From the NCBI GenBank assembly GCA_964391595.1, contig CAYMMM010000009.1:1-27767 (forward strand): 27,767 bases of DNA. Direction: 5' to 3'. Positions 6,153 through 14,856 of this stretch are shown in pieces. The notes under the pieces are model-generated. The model was given only the letters and a program-made list of their open reading frames with translations, did no database searches and was not told the origin of the DNA. Every line of letters begins with the position of its first letter. Positions within the stretch are counted from its first letter, which is position 1. Made by a program: the position numbers and the translations under genes. Source of the stretch: JADZGC01 sp964391595. Its GTDB lineage: Bacteria > Patescibacteriota > Saccharimonadia > CAILAD01 > GCA-016700035.

Positions 6153-7520
6153 ATGCTTGGTTCACGAAGGCCGGATCTGCGCAAGCGAAATGGCTTCACG
6201 ATCATCGAAAGCCTGATTGGCATTACCATCCTAACCATGGTAAGTATCGCCCTATTTGCTGTCATGGCCTCAAACCTTACAAATCTATTTCAGAGTAAAG
6301 CTCGTGGTATAGCGCTAGCCATCGCGCAAGAAAAAATCGAGAACCTTAAAAATCTCCCCTATGATTCCTTATCTACGCAGGCAGGCACCATTTACCCACC
6401 TGGAAACGTACTAGATGACGAAACAATCACCCGAAATAATCTAAACTTCAAAATCCATACCGACATTCGCTATATCGATAATGAGTACGACGGCAACGCG
6501 GCTGGCACAGTCGGAGGCAAACCCGTCGACCTCTACTCATACGACTATAAGAAAATTACTATCACTATCTCCGACCCCAAAGGATCCACCCAGTTGGCTG
6601 AGTTATCCTCAGATGTAGCTGCCAAGGCCGCCGAAACTGCCGGGAACACTGGCGTACTACTCGTAAAAGTAATAAACGCCGCCGGCTCCCCTGTGGAAAA
6701 TGCAACGGTACAAATCACAAACCAGAACCCCAACCCAGATGTAAATATCACCACCACGACGGATATACAAGGACAAGTTATTATTCCCAAGCTCCCTCCC
6801 GATGCGACGCCAGGCTACCACGTAGTCGTCACGAAAGCAGGGTTCAACAGCGACCAGACATATACTGTGGACGCCAGTCATCCAAGCCCTTCAAACCCTG
6901 ATTTTGCAATGTTAGCGCAGCAAATCACCACAAAGACATTTGCTGTCGATCAGCTCACAAACCTCTCACTCACCCTCACGAATCAGACTGGAGCACCAAT
7001 CACTAATCAATCAGTTACGATCCAAGGCCAAAAAACCACCAACAGCACACCGACTATTTACAAAATAAGCCTCACAAATATCACAAATGAACAGGGCCAG
7101 GTACAGTTTAATCTCATCGAATGGGATAGCTATACTGTGACGATTTCTGGGCACACTGTACTAAGTAGCAGCCCGTTTATGCCTATTACTGTTGCGCCGA
7201 ACAGCTTGATATCGGCCAGCCTTACGGCTGCAGTCAGCCCCACACTATACCCGACTATCAGCTCCGTAACGCCCAATACGAGCTCAGCTACAAGTGGTGT
7301 AACCATCGATCTCACTGGTAGCAACCTATCTGGTTCTTCGACTATGATTTTGAGAAAACCTGGTGAACCAGATCGTATTGCAAGCGCTATCACCCTTACT
7401 GGGCCCGACAACATCAGTGGCACCTTTGACCTCTCAACAGCTTCAGGGATATACAGCCTTGTACTAACCACAGGCGGTCTTAGTACCACACAAGTAAATG
7501 TGATTACGGTGGGCCTATGA
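6153..7520 (+). CDS. PilV-like minor pilin with Ig-like and IPT/TIG domains
   Basis: 455 residues from ATG 6153. A short basic leader (RRPDLRKRNG) precedes the prepilin cleavage site G14/F15 with Glu at +5 (E19), then the hydrophobic pilin helix (to about 42). After the pilin-like stem come beta-rich extracellular modules: a carboxypeptidase-regulatory-like fold (about 167-240, with GVLLVKVINAAGSPVENATV), a second repeat of similar type (about 250-335, NQTGAPITNQSVTI) and a C-terminal IPT/TIG-like domain (about 365-455, SVTPNTSSATSGVTIDLTGSNL). Such modular extensions are unusual for a minor pilin, normally 150-200 residues, and suggest an adhesive pilus tip or surface stalk. First gene of a three-gene operon with 4-nt overlaps; processing requires a prepilin peptidase not present in this window. 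Confidence 0.85.
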   Translation: MLGSRRPDLRKRNGFTIIESLIGITILTMVSIALFAVMASNLTNLFQSKARGIALAIAQEKIENLKNLPYDSLSTQAGTIYPPGNVLDDETITRNNLNFKIHTDIRYIDNEYDGNAAGTVGGKPVDLYSYDYKKITITISDPKGSTQLAELSSDVAAKAAETAGNTGVLLVKVINAAGSPVENATVQITNQNPNPDVNITTTTDIQGQVIIPKLPPDATPGYHVVVTKAGFNSDQTYTVDASHPSPSNPDFAMLAQQITTKTFAVDQLTNLSLTLTNQTGAPITNQSVTIQGQKTTNSTPTIYKISLTNITNEQGQVQFNLIEWDSYTVTISGHTVLSSSPFMPITVAPNSLISASLTAAVSPTLYPTISSVTPNTSSATSGVTIDLTGSNLSGSSTMILRKPGEPDRIASAITLTGPDNISGTFDLSTASGIYSLVLTTGGLSTTQVNVITVGL

Positions 7521-8101
7521 TCAGACAGCAAAAAAATGGCTATAGTCTCGTAGAGCTTCTAGTCGTTGCACCGATTATCGTCCTGGCCAGCATAATCGCC
7601 TTCACCATCATCTTCAGAGGCAATCAAGCATATCAGTATAGTATGGCGCAGGCTGACGCAAGCCAGCTCCTCACCAATTCACTCGATCGGATAAGTCGCG
7701 TATTGCGGTCTACCAATGTGATCATTGCTGCATCGAACAATGATCTAACGGTCGAATCATATTTTAGCCCACGTGACAGCGTCCCGGATCGTGCACGGTA
7801 TTATCTAAGCAATGGCAAACTCCTCGTCGACGTCACTCCAGCCAGTGGCACAGCGCCAAATTATACGTACCTAGCAAGCGATATGAAGACGATCACCTTA
7901 GCCAATGCGACCAACACTGCCTCGCAGCCATTATTTCGTTACTATGACCAAAACGGTGCCATGCTGAACTCGCCCCCTACACTAGCGGCCGTCACTGTGG
8001 TCGAGATCACACTAGCCGTGAATCCAAAGCCAAGCGTATTGAAGAACGATCAATCCTCAAGCACGCGCGTACAACTTCGCAACAGGAAGACAAACCTATG
8101 A
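7517..8101 (+). CDS. PilW/pseudopilin-like minor pilin
   Basis: 194 residues; ATG overlaps the previous stop (ATGA). The leader MIRQQKNG is cut at G8/Y9 and Glu at +5 is E13 (YSLVE), followed by a 20-residue hydrophobic helix and a globular region with alternating beta strands (LTNSLDRISRVLRS helix, then DLTVESYFSP and YYLSNGKLLVDV). This is the usual PilW/GspJ layout. Extracytoplasmic after processing, probably part of the initiating tip complex together with its two neighbours. The proline in LVVAPI within the helix is typical of pseudopilins. Exact subfamily not determined. Confidence 0.83.
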   Translation: MIRQQKNGYSLVELLVVAPIIVLASIIAFTIIFRGNQAYQYSMAQADASQLLTNSLDRISRVLRSTNVIIAASNNDLTVESYFSPRDSVPDRARYYLSNGKLLVDVTPASGTAPNYTYLASDMKTITLANATNTASQPLFRYYDQNGAMLNSPPTLAAVTVVEITLAVNPKPSVLKNDQSSSTRVQLRNRKTNL

Positions 8102-9513
8102 TGCACATTCGCAAACGCAAACGACCAAGCGGCATGAGCCTGTATCAGGTTATCATTACTTCCACGATCATGCTGGCGATATGCGTTGCCGTAGCCACAT
8201 TGGTTTTTGCGACCATGCGCTTTTCTCGTACTGCGGCGCGATCAGTGTCAGCGACCTATATCGCGGAAGCGGGTATCAACTATTATCTTTGGCACCTTAG
8301 TCACAACGTGACTGACTATTGTGATGGTCAGCCCTGTGGAACCCAAGGCTCAGCCGGATATGGCCCGTTTACCTATGACTACGTGGATGCACAGGGACAC
8401 AAAATCGGTACCTACAAGATTTACGTCAAGCCTCCTTCCGGATCTACTGGGTACGTAACAATCACCTCCGTGGGGTCGGCGATCGGTGGCACCCGTGAAC
8501 GAACACTCCAAGCCGCAATTGCTATCCCCTCATTTGCGCAGTACTCCATTCTTACCAATACTGAGATCTGGATCGGTCAGAACGAAACGGTCGATGGCGC
8601 CCTGCATAGCAACATTGGCGTACACTTCGATGGCCAAGGTAACGACACAATCTCCTCAGCGCAAGCTTCATACAAACCGTCGGCGCAATTTGGCGGAAAC
8701 GGTTCGACCCAGAATGGCGTATGGGGTAATGGCACTCCAACAAATACCTGGAAATTCCCAGTCACCCCAGTAGATTTTCAATCTGTAACCACGGATTTGG
8801 TCAAACTCAAGTCAGATGCCCAGGCAAACGGCGCTTATCTCGCGCCAACCAGCCCAAGCGCCCCTACGACAAAGCTCGGCTATTATCTCGAGCTAAGGAG
8901 CGACGGTGCTATTGATGTATACAGGGTTACTCGCGAACAATGCACGAGCGTGACTCGATCATTTGTACAAACCCTATCTCATCCAACGAATAATCTCTTG
9001 TACGTAGAGGACAATGTATGGATCCGCTCAAAACCCGGTGAAACCATGCCGGGACGTCTGTCTATTGCAGCCGCTTACCTACCCGCAAACGGCAGTACTA
9101 ATAAGTCAATCACCATCATGGGCGATATCAAATACGCAGCTAAAGATGGCTCGTCAGCCCTTGGCCTGATTGCCCAAAATGACGTAAAGGTCTCAAGGCA
9201 AGCGCCGAGCACAATCGAAATCAACGCTGCTCTCCTCGCCCAGAATGGTCACGTATGGTATCAAAAAGACACCCTCGGAGGCGTCAGCTGTACGCAATCA
9301 GTGAAGACCAGTATTTCGGTCTACGGCGCCATTGCTACAAATCAGTATTGGACATGGACGTATGTGTCAGGGAATAATGGAACGACGATTGATGGGTACA
9401 ACACGACCGTCAATACCTACGACAAGAACCTGCGCCTAACACCACCGCCTTCTTTCCCTCTTACTGGGTCCTTCTCGATACTCAACTACCGAGAGCTGTT
9501 GCAAGGACCCTAG
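8098..9513 (+). CDS. PilX/GspK-like minor pilin with large passenger domain
   Basis: 471 residues, ATG overlapping the previous stop. Leader with basic MMHIRKRKRPSG, likely cut at G12/M13, and a hydrophobic helix to about 45. The +5 position is Gln (Q17), not Glu; loss of Glu5 is characteristic of GspK-type tip pseudopilins, which cap the complex. The segment YIAEAGINYYLWHL (about 58-71) is the PilX N-terminal signature. The passenger (about 140-460) includes a beta-solenoid-like stretch resembling the polymer-forming or DUF7305 domains of PilX-like proteins (VDGALHSNIGVHFDG, then ITIMGDIKYA and GLIAQNDVKV). Cysteine pairs near 75-80 (CDGQPC) could form a disulfide. Last gene of the operon; its TAG overlaps the gltX TAG of the opposite strand in a shared CTAG. 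Confidence 0.83.
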   Translation: MMHIRKRKRPSGMSLYQVIITSTIMLAICVAVATLVFATMRFSRTAARSVSATYIAEAGINYYLWHLSHNVTDYCDGQPCGTQGSAGYGPFTYDYVDAQGHKIGTYKIYVKPPSGSTGYVTITSVGSAIGGTRERTLQAAIAIPSFAQYSILTNTEIWIGQNETVDGALHSNIGVHFDGQGNDTISSAQASYKPSAQFGGNGSTQNGVWGNGTPTNTWKFPVTPVDFQSVTTDLVKLKSDAQANGAYLAPTSPSAPTTKLGYYLELRSDGAIDVYRVTREQCTSVTRSFVQTLSHPTNNLLYVEDNVWIRSKPGETMPGRLSIAAAYLPANGSTNKSITIMGDIKYAAKDGSSALGLIAQNDVKVSRQAPSTIEINAALLAQNGHVWYQKDTLGGVSCTQSVKTSISVYGAIATNQYWTWTYVSGNNGTTIDGYNTTVNTYDKNLRLTPPPSFPLTGSFSILNYRELLQGP

Positions 9514-10964
9514 CCTAGGGCAGCGTTTGTCTTTCGAATACGATCGAGCGATTCGGTTATCGAAAGCGTTCGAATTGTTTCAAAGAGACCTGGCGCAGCG
9601 GTTCGGCCGGTGATAGCAATGCGTATTGTTGAGAAGAAATCACCTATTTTGATCTGTTCACGATCTACAACTGCTCGCAAAGCGCTTTCAATCGCATCCT
9701 CTGTCTCGGCACAATCTACGAGCGCCTCTACGGCAGATTCCAAGTAGCTACGCACGGTTTCGACGGCAAGTTTCTTTGTGGCGAGCTGCCCAGCAGCCTT
9801 TGGGTCCGGCTGCTTGAAGAAAAACCCAACCAGTTCTGGCAGCTCAGCAAATGATTTGAGCCGTTCGCGTTCAAGCAAAACGACCGACTCTAAGCGCTCG
9901 CCATCAGATATACCCGCAGCCATGAGCTCTTTGCGTGCGCGCTGCACATATTCATCTTGACTAAGTTTTTCACGTATATAGAGTCCGTTGAGCCAATTCA
10001 AGCGCTCCATATCAAACTTTGCGGGACTCTTTTGGATTCGGTCAATACTAAAGCGTTCGACCATTTCTTCTAACGAAAAAACTTCTGTCTCAGTACCGTC
10101 ATTCCAGCCCAGCAAAGCCAAAAAATTCAGCAGTGCTTCTGGTAAATAACCTTTGTCACGATACTGCAAGGCATCAGTATCACCATGCCGCTTCGAAAGC
10201 TTACTCCCATCATTCCCCAATATAACTGGCAGGTGAGCCCACTTCGGGCGTGCATACTGCAAAGCATCATAGAGCAATGCATGCTTGGGCGTCGAGCTAA
10301 TAAATTCATCGCCCCGCAACACGTGCGAAATCTGCATATGGTGATCATCAACTATGTTTGCAAAGTTGTAGGTCGGGAAGCCATCAGCCTTGAGAATAAT
10401 AAAGTCATCGATGATACCGAGACCAACTTCGAAGTCGCCACGCACTTCGTCATGCCAAGCAACCGCTTGTGTATCAAGCCTTTTACCGATAGCTTCTATA
10501 TCAAGTCGTATAGGCAGAGAGTCATCTTCAACGGCTTCATCTACCTCCATACTCTTACGATAGACAAACGCTTGCTTAGCTGTAATCGCATCATCCTTGA
10601 GATGCTGAAATGCCTCAGGAGAAATCTTGCTTCTATACGCCAAGCCAGCCTTTACCAGCTGCTCAGCGATGTCTTTGTACCGAGGCAATCGTTCTGACTG
10701 AATATACGGACCAAAATCGCCTGTGTGTTCGCCCTGCCAATACCCCTCATCAGGCTTGAGACCAACCCAGTCCAGCACGTCAACGATCTGACTGACTCCC
10801 GCTTCGACAAATCGTTCGCGATCGGTATCCTCGAGACGAAGTATAAATGTGCCATTGTGCTTTTTTGCGAAGAGATAATTAAAGAGGGCTGTGCGTACAC
10901 CGCCAATATGTAAAAATCCCGTCGGTGACGGACAGAATCTGACACGTACTTTCTGGCTACTCAT
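9510..10964 (-). CDS. gltX: Glutamyl-tRNA synthetase
   Basis: 484 residues, normal for bacterial GluRS. Class I signatures: SPTGFLHIGG (13-22, HIGH motif) and KLSKR (255-259, KMSKS motif), plus LRLEDTDRERF. It charges tRNA-Glu, and also tRNA-Gln if the cell uses GatCAB. The segment where many GluRS carry zinc-binding cysteines reads YRSKISPE here, so that zinc site is absent, as in a subset of bacteria. The start is the ATG at 10964, 7 nt after a TATAAT box and with no Shine-Dalgarno, indicating a leaderless transcript. Converges with the pilin operon with no visible terminator between. Confidence 0.97.
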   Translation of the reverse strand: MSSQKVRVRFCPSPTGFLHIGGVRTALFNYLFAKKHNGTFILRLEDTDRERFVEAGVSQIVDVLDWVGLKPDEGYWQGEHTGDFGPYIQSERLPRYKDIAEQLVKAGLAYRSKISPEAFQHLKDDAITAKQAFVYRKSMEVDEAVEDDSLPIRLDIEAIGKRLDTQAVAWHDEVRGDFEVGLGIIDDFIILKADGFPTYNFANIVDDHHMQISHVLRGDEFISSTPKHALLYDALQYARPKWAHLPVILGNDGSKLSKRHGDTDALQYRDKGYLPEALLNFLALLGWNDGTETEVFSLEEMVERFSIDRIQKSPAKFDMERLNWLNGLYIREKLSQDEYVQRARKELMAAGISDGERLESVVLLERERLKSFAELPELVGFFFKQPDPKAAGQLATKKLAVETVRSYLESAVEALVDCAETEDAIESALRAVVDREQIKIGDFFSTIRIAITGRTAAPGLFETIRTLSITESLDRIRKTNAALG

Positions 10965-10971
10965 GCGAGCT

Positions 10972-10980
10972 ATTATATCA
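10972..10980 (-). promoter_or_regulatory. Extended -10 giving a leaderless gltX mRNA
   Basis: Minus strand TGA-TATAAT (10980-10972); TATAAT ends 7 nt before the gltX ATG. It lies in the 18-nt gap after the upstream gene. No SD precedes the ATG. Confidence 0.7.
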
Positions 10981-10982
10981 GA

Positions 10983-11318
10983 TTAGTTCAGTAAGCCTTC
11001 CGGGCTTGCTTCTTGCCATGCACCAGCACTATCTTGCTTATAAAATACCACGGAACTCACCGTCTCTTCACTGTCATAGGTATGTTCTACATGCGAAGCC
11101 ACGCCACGATGAGCATAATGTGTCTTAGTGCCGGTCACTGCTGGACGGGTGATGCGTTCGATCTTGTATGGAGTACCGTTCTTCTCAAACCAGATCGCGT
11201 CTACGGTTTGCTCGAGTCTCGGATTTTCGGGCATTGGCCCTGAGGTCTTCTTATGAGAATCGAGGCCATACCGCTGGTCGATCATATCGACGAGGTCTTC
11301 CCAGCCTCGTTGATTCAT
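10983..11318 (-). CDS. Hypothetical 111-residue soluble protein
   Basis: Begins in an ATGA overlap with the preceding zinc-ribbon gene, so it is probably translationally coupled. No signal peptide or transmembrane helix. The N-terminus (MNQRGWEDLVDMIDQRYG) is helical, and the rest contains probable beta strands with aromatic and charged residues (VDAIWFEKNGTPYKIERITRP, HYAHRG, TVSSVVFYKQD). The pattern suggests a small single-domain protein with a beta sheet. I recall similar proteins in Saccharibacteria but cannot name a family. Coupling to the zinc-ribbon protein suggests a shared pathway or complex; function unknown. Confidence 0.75.
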   Translation of the reverse strand: MNQRGWEDLVDMIDQRYGLDSHKKTSGPMPENPRLEQTVDAIWFEKNGTPYKIERITRPAVTGTKTHYAHRGVASHVEHTYDSEETVSSVVFYKQDSAGAWQEASPEGLLN

Positions 11319-12829
11319 AGGCTGGTAGCAATCCGAATTATTTGATCTTGATCGAGGCCATGGTCACCTTCGATCTTGTACATGACCCCGTGATTTACCC
11401 ATGCGGCTTGGTTTTGACTGTACACATAGATAGTCAAACCTTGTGCTTGGAGCGCCAAATATTCTTGTGATTTAGCGAGCACAAACTGTTCAAGCAGTGC
11501 TTGAGAGTCCCAGTCAGAACGCTGCTGACTGATAGTCATTGCGCGATCTTTATTCTGAAGCTTATATACGAGTGAGCCACTTGCCGACGTGACATCCCGC
11601 GTGACATTCCATCCGTTTGGCAGATACCCTGGTGCAGCCGCTTCCACACCAGACCGGACACTCGCGAGCTTTAAGGCGAATGACGGATAGTTTGACTGCC
11701 AGAGATACGCTCCGAGCAAGATGAAGGCCATCGCACTCATGACGAGCGCTAGGGGTCGTGCTGCCCCACCAGATTGAGGTTGTGCTGGTGCAGGAGTGGC
11801 CGCCTGTGCTTGTGCTGCAGCAGTGCTTGCGACCGGTTGAGCCGCGGGAGCTGGGTCGCTGAGTGCGAGCTTAAGCGCATCTTCACGCGTAAGCGCGGGC
11901 TTTGGATCCGCTACTGTAGCCGACGATGAAGGGGTGGGTACCGCTTGGGGAGCGGGTACCGGCTCTACCGACGCCTGCACGGGCTTAGGAATGGCTGGTA
12001 GTGCCGTTGGCACAGAGACAGGCGCTCCAGTTGCACGCGGAGCGATGTCGACAAGGGTCTTCGGTCCAGCTGGTGCTGCAGTCGGCGATACATTGCCCGA
12101 ATTTGGCGCAAAACTCGGTGATGCGACCGGTGCGGAAAGAGTTTGAGGATTTGACGTAGAGGCAGCCTGTGACATTGCCGACAGCTGCGTATCAGAAAGG
12201 ACGGACTCCTCTTTGCTGTCGAGTGATGGTATTTCCGAGGCGACACGCTCTTGCATCTCAGGAGCAGCTTGTGGCTGTGCGGCTGGCATTGGTTGCGAAG
12301 CGGTGGCCAAAGGCACTACAGGACTTTGAGAGGGCACGGTAGGAACCGGAGGCGGAGGCACGAGCGACTGGCCCTGCGCAGCGGATGCAGTTGGCACCTC
12401 TGATTGTGGTGCTACAGACGGCTGAGATACCTTCGGAAGTACTACTGGAACAGATGCGGCGGGAGTACTGCCACTAGCTGCAGGAATTGGCATAGTCGAT
12501 GGCAGCGGTACTGCTGGCCTGATTGGTGCTTGTGTTTGCAATGGTTGCTGAGTCGATACTGGCGCGGCAGCGGGCGATGCTGGACTCAAGGGACTTAAAG
12601 CAGGAGCAGCTACAGGCATCTGAGGTGTTGCACTCTGGGCTGGTGTCGCCGTGGGCTTGGGTTCTGGTTCTGGTTTTGCCTCTGGCGCTTCTGCTAGACC
12701 AACTTTTTCGAGATATGATGTCTCCTCCTGTGCGTCTGCGGTCTCCCAGGGGGTACCACAATTCGCGCAGAACACCTTTCCGGCTATGACGACACGATCT
12801 TTTTCTTCACAGTCTGGACACTGTCTCAT
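11315..12829 (-). CDS. Zinc-ribbon, Pro/Ala-rich, single-pass membrane protein with extracytoplasmic DUF4367-like domain
   Basis: 504 residues. The N-terminus is a zinc ribbon with C4xxC7 and C21xxC24. A very long Pro/Ala/Ser/Val-rich region (about 45-355) follows, then one transmembrane helix (about 359-380). An extracytoplasmic C-terminal domain (about 390-504) contains GYLPNGW, MTISQQRSDWDSQALLEQF and YVYSQNQAAWVNHGVMYKIEG, reminiscent of DUF4367-type domains found on anti-sigma-like sensors. Topology places the zinc ribbon in the cytoplasm and the sensor-like domain outside, an architecture fit for signal relay or scaffold, but no partner is known. SD AGGAG four nt before the ATG and a good promoter at 12887-12859. 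The disordered region is strongly compositionally biased. Confidence 0.85.
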   Translation of the reverse strand: MRQCPDCEEKDRVVIAGKVFCANCGTPWETADAQEETSYLEKVGLAEAPEAKPEPEPKPTATPAQSATPQMPVAAPALSPLSPASPAAAPVSTQQPLQTQAPIRPAVPLPSTMPIPAASGSTPAASVPVVLPKVSQPSVAPQSEVPTASAAQGQSLVPPPPVPTVPSQSPVVPLATASQPMPAAQPQAAPEMQERVASEIPSLDSKEESVLSDTQLSAMSQAASTSNPQTLSAPVASPSFAPNSGNVSPTAAPAGPKTLVDIAPRATGAPVSVPTALPAIPKPVQASVEPVPAPQAVPTPSSSATVADPKPALTREDALKLALSDPAPAAQPVASTAAAQAQAATPAPAQPQSGGAARPLALVMSAMAFILLGAYLWQSNYPSFALKLASVRSGVEAAAPGYLPNGWNVTRDVTSASGSLVYKLQNKDRAMTISQQRSDWDSQALLEQFVLAKSQEYLALQAQGLTIYVYSQNQAAWVNHGVMYKIEGDHGLDQDQIIRIATSL

Positions 12830-12858
12830 ACCACTCCTGTACCACTTATGTTAATCAC

Positions 12859-12887
12859 ATTATGTCAGGAGTGACCATAAGCGTAAA
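12859..12887 (-). promoter_or_regulatory. Promoter of the zinc-ribbon membrane protein gene
   Basis: Minus strand TTTACG (12887-12882), 17-nt spacer, CATAAT (12864-12859). The -35 begins only 5 nt after the stop of the upstream wecG-like gene. Leader about 25 nt containing an SD. Confidence 0.6.
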
Positions 12888-12892
12888 GTAGT

Positions 12893-13735
12893 TTAGCGGA
12901 GGTTTTTCGTATGTCCGGCCAAATAGACACGCCACATGAACGGCGGAATGGTCAGTATTTTGCGAAAACTTGTCGGACGCATCAAGGTGCGCCACAACCA
13001 TTCCAGTCCGATCTTGCGCAACCAGGTCGGTGCCCGCTTCACTTCTCCACCCATCTGATCAAAATCAAAAGTTCCGCCTTCACCAATCAGTACTTTTGCT
13101 AAGCCATCATCTACATGCCGCGCCATAAACAGCTCTTGCTTAGGGTGCGCCATAGCAACAAAAAGAATATCTAATTTTGCAGCTTTCACCGACCGCACGA
13201 TACTCGGCTCCTGCTTATCAGTGAAATACCCACTCCAAGTACCACCGATTTGCAGAAGCGGGTAGCGGTCCTTGAGTTGATTTTCAACTGACCCCTCTTT
13301 CGGTCCGCCCAATACCCCAATTCTCCAACCGCGCTGCGCTGCATGAATGAGTAAACGATGCGTCACATCCACACCAGCCCCTCTCTCGGGAATGACTTGT
13401 GCGAGCCATTCCGAGCGTTGCATACCGAATACAATGCTCTTCATCCAGGATAAGAGAGAGTGCTGCCGCTGCGCATAAAGATACGCACTCGCCCACTGAA
13501 CGCTTATGCCATCCGCAATTACAAGGTCTGCATCATTGATTGCACGACGAACAGCCATATCGTGCCGTGCCGTAGCAAAGAATGCTACATAGGGCTTGAC
13601 ATATCGCATGCTCTTGCGCACGCTGCGCCCTTGTACTGCACGCTCTATGCGCGATAACACTTCTGCTTCATTCAATGGATCAAACGCTAGATCAAGGATC
13701 TGTATCCGGCTGCGTTTGGACGCGTTTGCTTTCAC
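12893..13735 (-). CDS. WecG/TagA/CpsF family glycosyltransferase
   Basis: 280 residues from a GTG that overlaps the upstream GT4 stop by one base. WecG/TagA (GT26) enzymes transfer ManNAc or ManNAcA from UDP donors to undecaprenyl-linked GlcNAc in teichoic acid or enterobacterial common antigen synthesis. Family motifs: VIADGISVQWAS (about 72-83, D75 catalytic), VLGGPK (141-146), AHPKQE (196-201), GEGGTFDF (218-225) and RAPTWLRKIGLEWLWR (234-249). The region between the ADG motif and the RG..VTHRL helix carries an insertion of about 30 residues (YLYAQRQHSLLSWMKSIVFG) that is hydrophobic and could mediate membrane contact. Last gene of the mreB-wzy-GT4 transcription unit, so it likely acts on the same lipid-linked envelope polymer. 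Confidence 0.92.
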   Translation of the reverse strand: MKANASKRSRIQILDLAFDPLNEAEVLSRIERAVQGRSVRKSMRYVKPYVAFFATARHDMAVRRAINDADLVIADGISVQWASAYLYAQRQHSLLSWMKSIVFGMQRSEWLAQVIPERGAGVDVTHRLLIHAAQRGWRIGVLGGPKEGSVENQLKDRYPLLQIGGTWSGYFTDKQEPSIVRSVKAAKLDILFVAMAHPKQELFMARHVDDGLAKVLIGEGGTFDFDQMGGEVKRAPTWLRKIGLEWLWRTLMRPTSFRKILTIPPFMWRVYLAGHTKNLR

Positions 13736-14856
13736 TACTTTCGCTCGCCCCTACCTACAGAACCAACTGCGGATCGCATTAAGGTGCGGAATGTGTCAGG
13801 GCTATACGCTTGCGCCGCGCGGCGTAATCTACGCGTATCCCACGAGAGCTCTCCGCACCGAGTCATCGCCGCATCAAGCGCATCAATTGTCGGCTCATCA
13901 TAGAGAATTCCCGTTCTCCCGTCTTGGATCGTTTCGGTAAGTCCGCCAGCTCGAAGACCAACTACTGGCGTCCCACACCCTAGAGACTCAACAGGAGCTA
14001 TACCAAAATCTTCTACCGAACAAAACAAAAATCCGCGAGCGGCTGCAACCAAGCGCCACTTTTCTTGTTCGTCAACGCGACCCCGAAATTCTATATACTT
14101 ACTCCCTGCTGCTGCCTGCTCGAGCCTTGAGCGATCTGGACCGTCACCAACAATGATCAGTCTTTCATGACGGCGCTTACATGCGTCGATAGCCAACGTG
14201 ATGTTTTTGTATTCACTGAGCACGGAGACTACAACCCAGTATGGTTCTTTATCTGCTGCGATGGTAGGTGGAAGTGATACGGGCGGAACAATCACTTGAG
14301 AGTCACTGTGATAAAACTTAGTAATGCGGGTTGCAACTGTCTTACTATTTGCAACAAATTGACGGCGCTTGTCCTGGCTCTGATAATAGTCCCAAAGCCG
14401 CAATTCGCTCACAAGCCGCGTAATATAGAGCTGAATCAGTGGATTTTTTGTGCGTTGATGCATAGCAACAGGCCAACTATCCCACAACATACGAGCTGGC
14501 GAATGACAATACACAAGACATCGCTGATTTTCCTGCAGGGTCACGTTTTTTACCCATGCCGACGAGGCTGCAAGTACAATGTCGTAGCCACGAGTATCAA
14601 TAGCCTCAACAGCACGCCGAATCCATGGTAGTAAAAGATGCGGCCTTCGCTTCAAGAAGCTCGGAAATCGCTGCAAGAAGCTCGTTTGTATACGATGGCC
14701 AGCCAAGCGTGACCCAAACATACGGCGGTTATAGAGCAATGTTGCAACATCGGCATCAGGGTACATATCGAGCAATGCATACAATACCGCCTCGGCGCCA
14801 CCATCTTTGGTATTTAGCCAATCATGAATAATCAGGATCTTTGGCTTACGCGCCAT
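13735..14856 (-). CDS. GT4 family glycosyltransferase
   Basis: GT-B glycosyltransferase. The frame is open back to a GTG at 14880, but the ATG at 14856 is preferred: a GAGGG lies at good distance and the conserved N-terminal strand (KPKILIIHDWLNTKDGGAE) follows at once. Length is 373 residues from that start. The GT4 donor-site signature VEDFGIAPVESLGCGTPVVG (EX7E) and the preceding VGDGPDRSRLE and FRGRVDEQEKW are clear. The N-terminal half includes YCHSPARMLWDSW, typical of mannosyl- or rhamnosyl-type transferases in polysaccharide clusters, but the sugar cannot be read from sequence. It overlaps the end of the Wzy-like gene by 11 nt and is followed without a gap by the WecG-like gene. Cytoplasmic, membrane associated. 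Confidence 0.9.
   Translation of the reverse strand: MARKPKILIIHDWLNTKDGGAEAVLYALLDMYPDADVATLLYNRRMFGSRLAGHRIQTSFLQRFPSFLKRRPHLLLPWIRRAVEAIDTRGYDIVLAASSAWVKNVTLQENQRCLVYCHSPARMLWDSWPVAMHQRTKNPLIQLYITRLVSELRLWDYYQSQDKRRQFVANSKTVATRITKFYHSDSQVIVPPVSLPPTIAADKEPYWVVVSVLSEYKNITLAIDACKRRHERLIIVGDGPDRSRLEQAAAGSKYIEFRGRVDEQEKWRLVAAARGFLFCSVEDFGIAPVESLGCGTPVVGLRAGGLTETIQDGRTGILYDEPTIDALDAAMTRCGELSWDTRRLRRAAQAYSPDTFRTLMRSAVGSVGRGERK

Noticed and set aside
9508..9520. CCCTAG-C-CTAGGG dyad at the convergent pilin/gltX stops
   Set aside because: Short, with no T tract; CTAG is explained by two overlapping TAG stops, so not called a terminator.
10185..10697. 170-residue plus-strand frame inside gltX
   Set aside because: Antisense to a conserved synthetase, basic and low-complexity translation without motifs.
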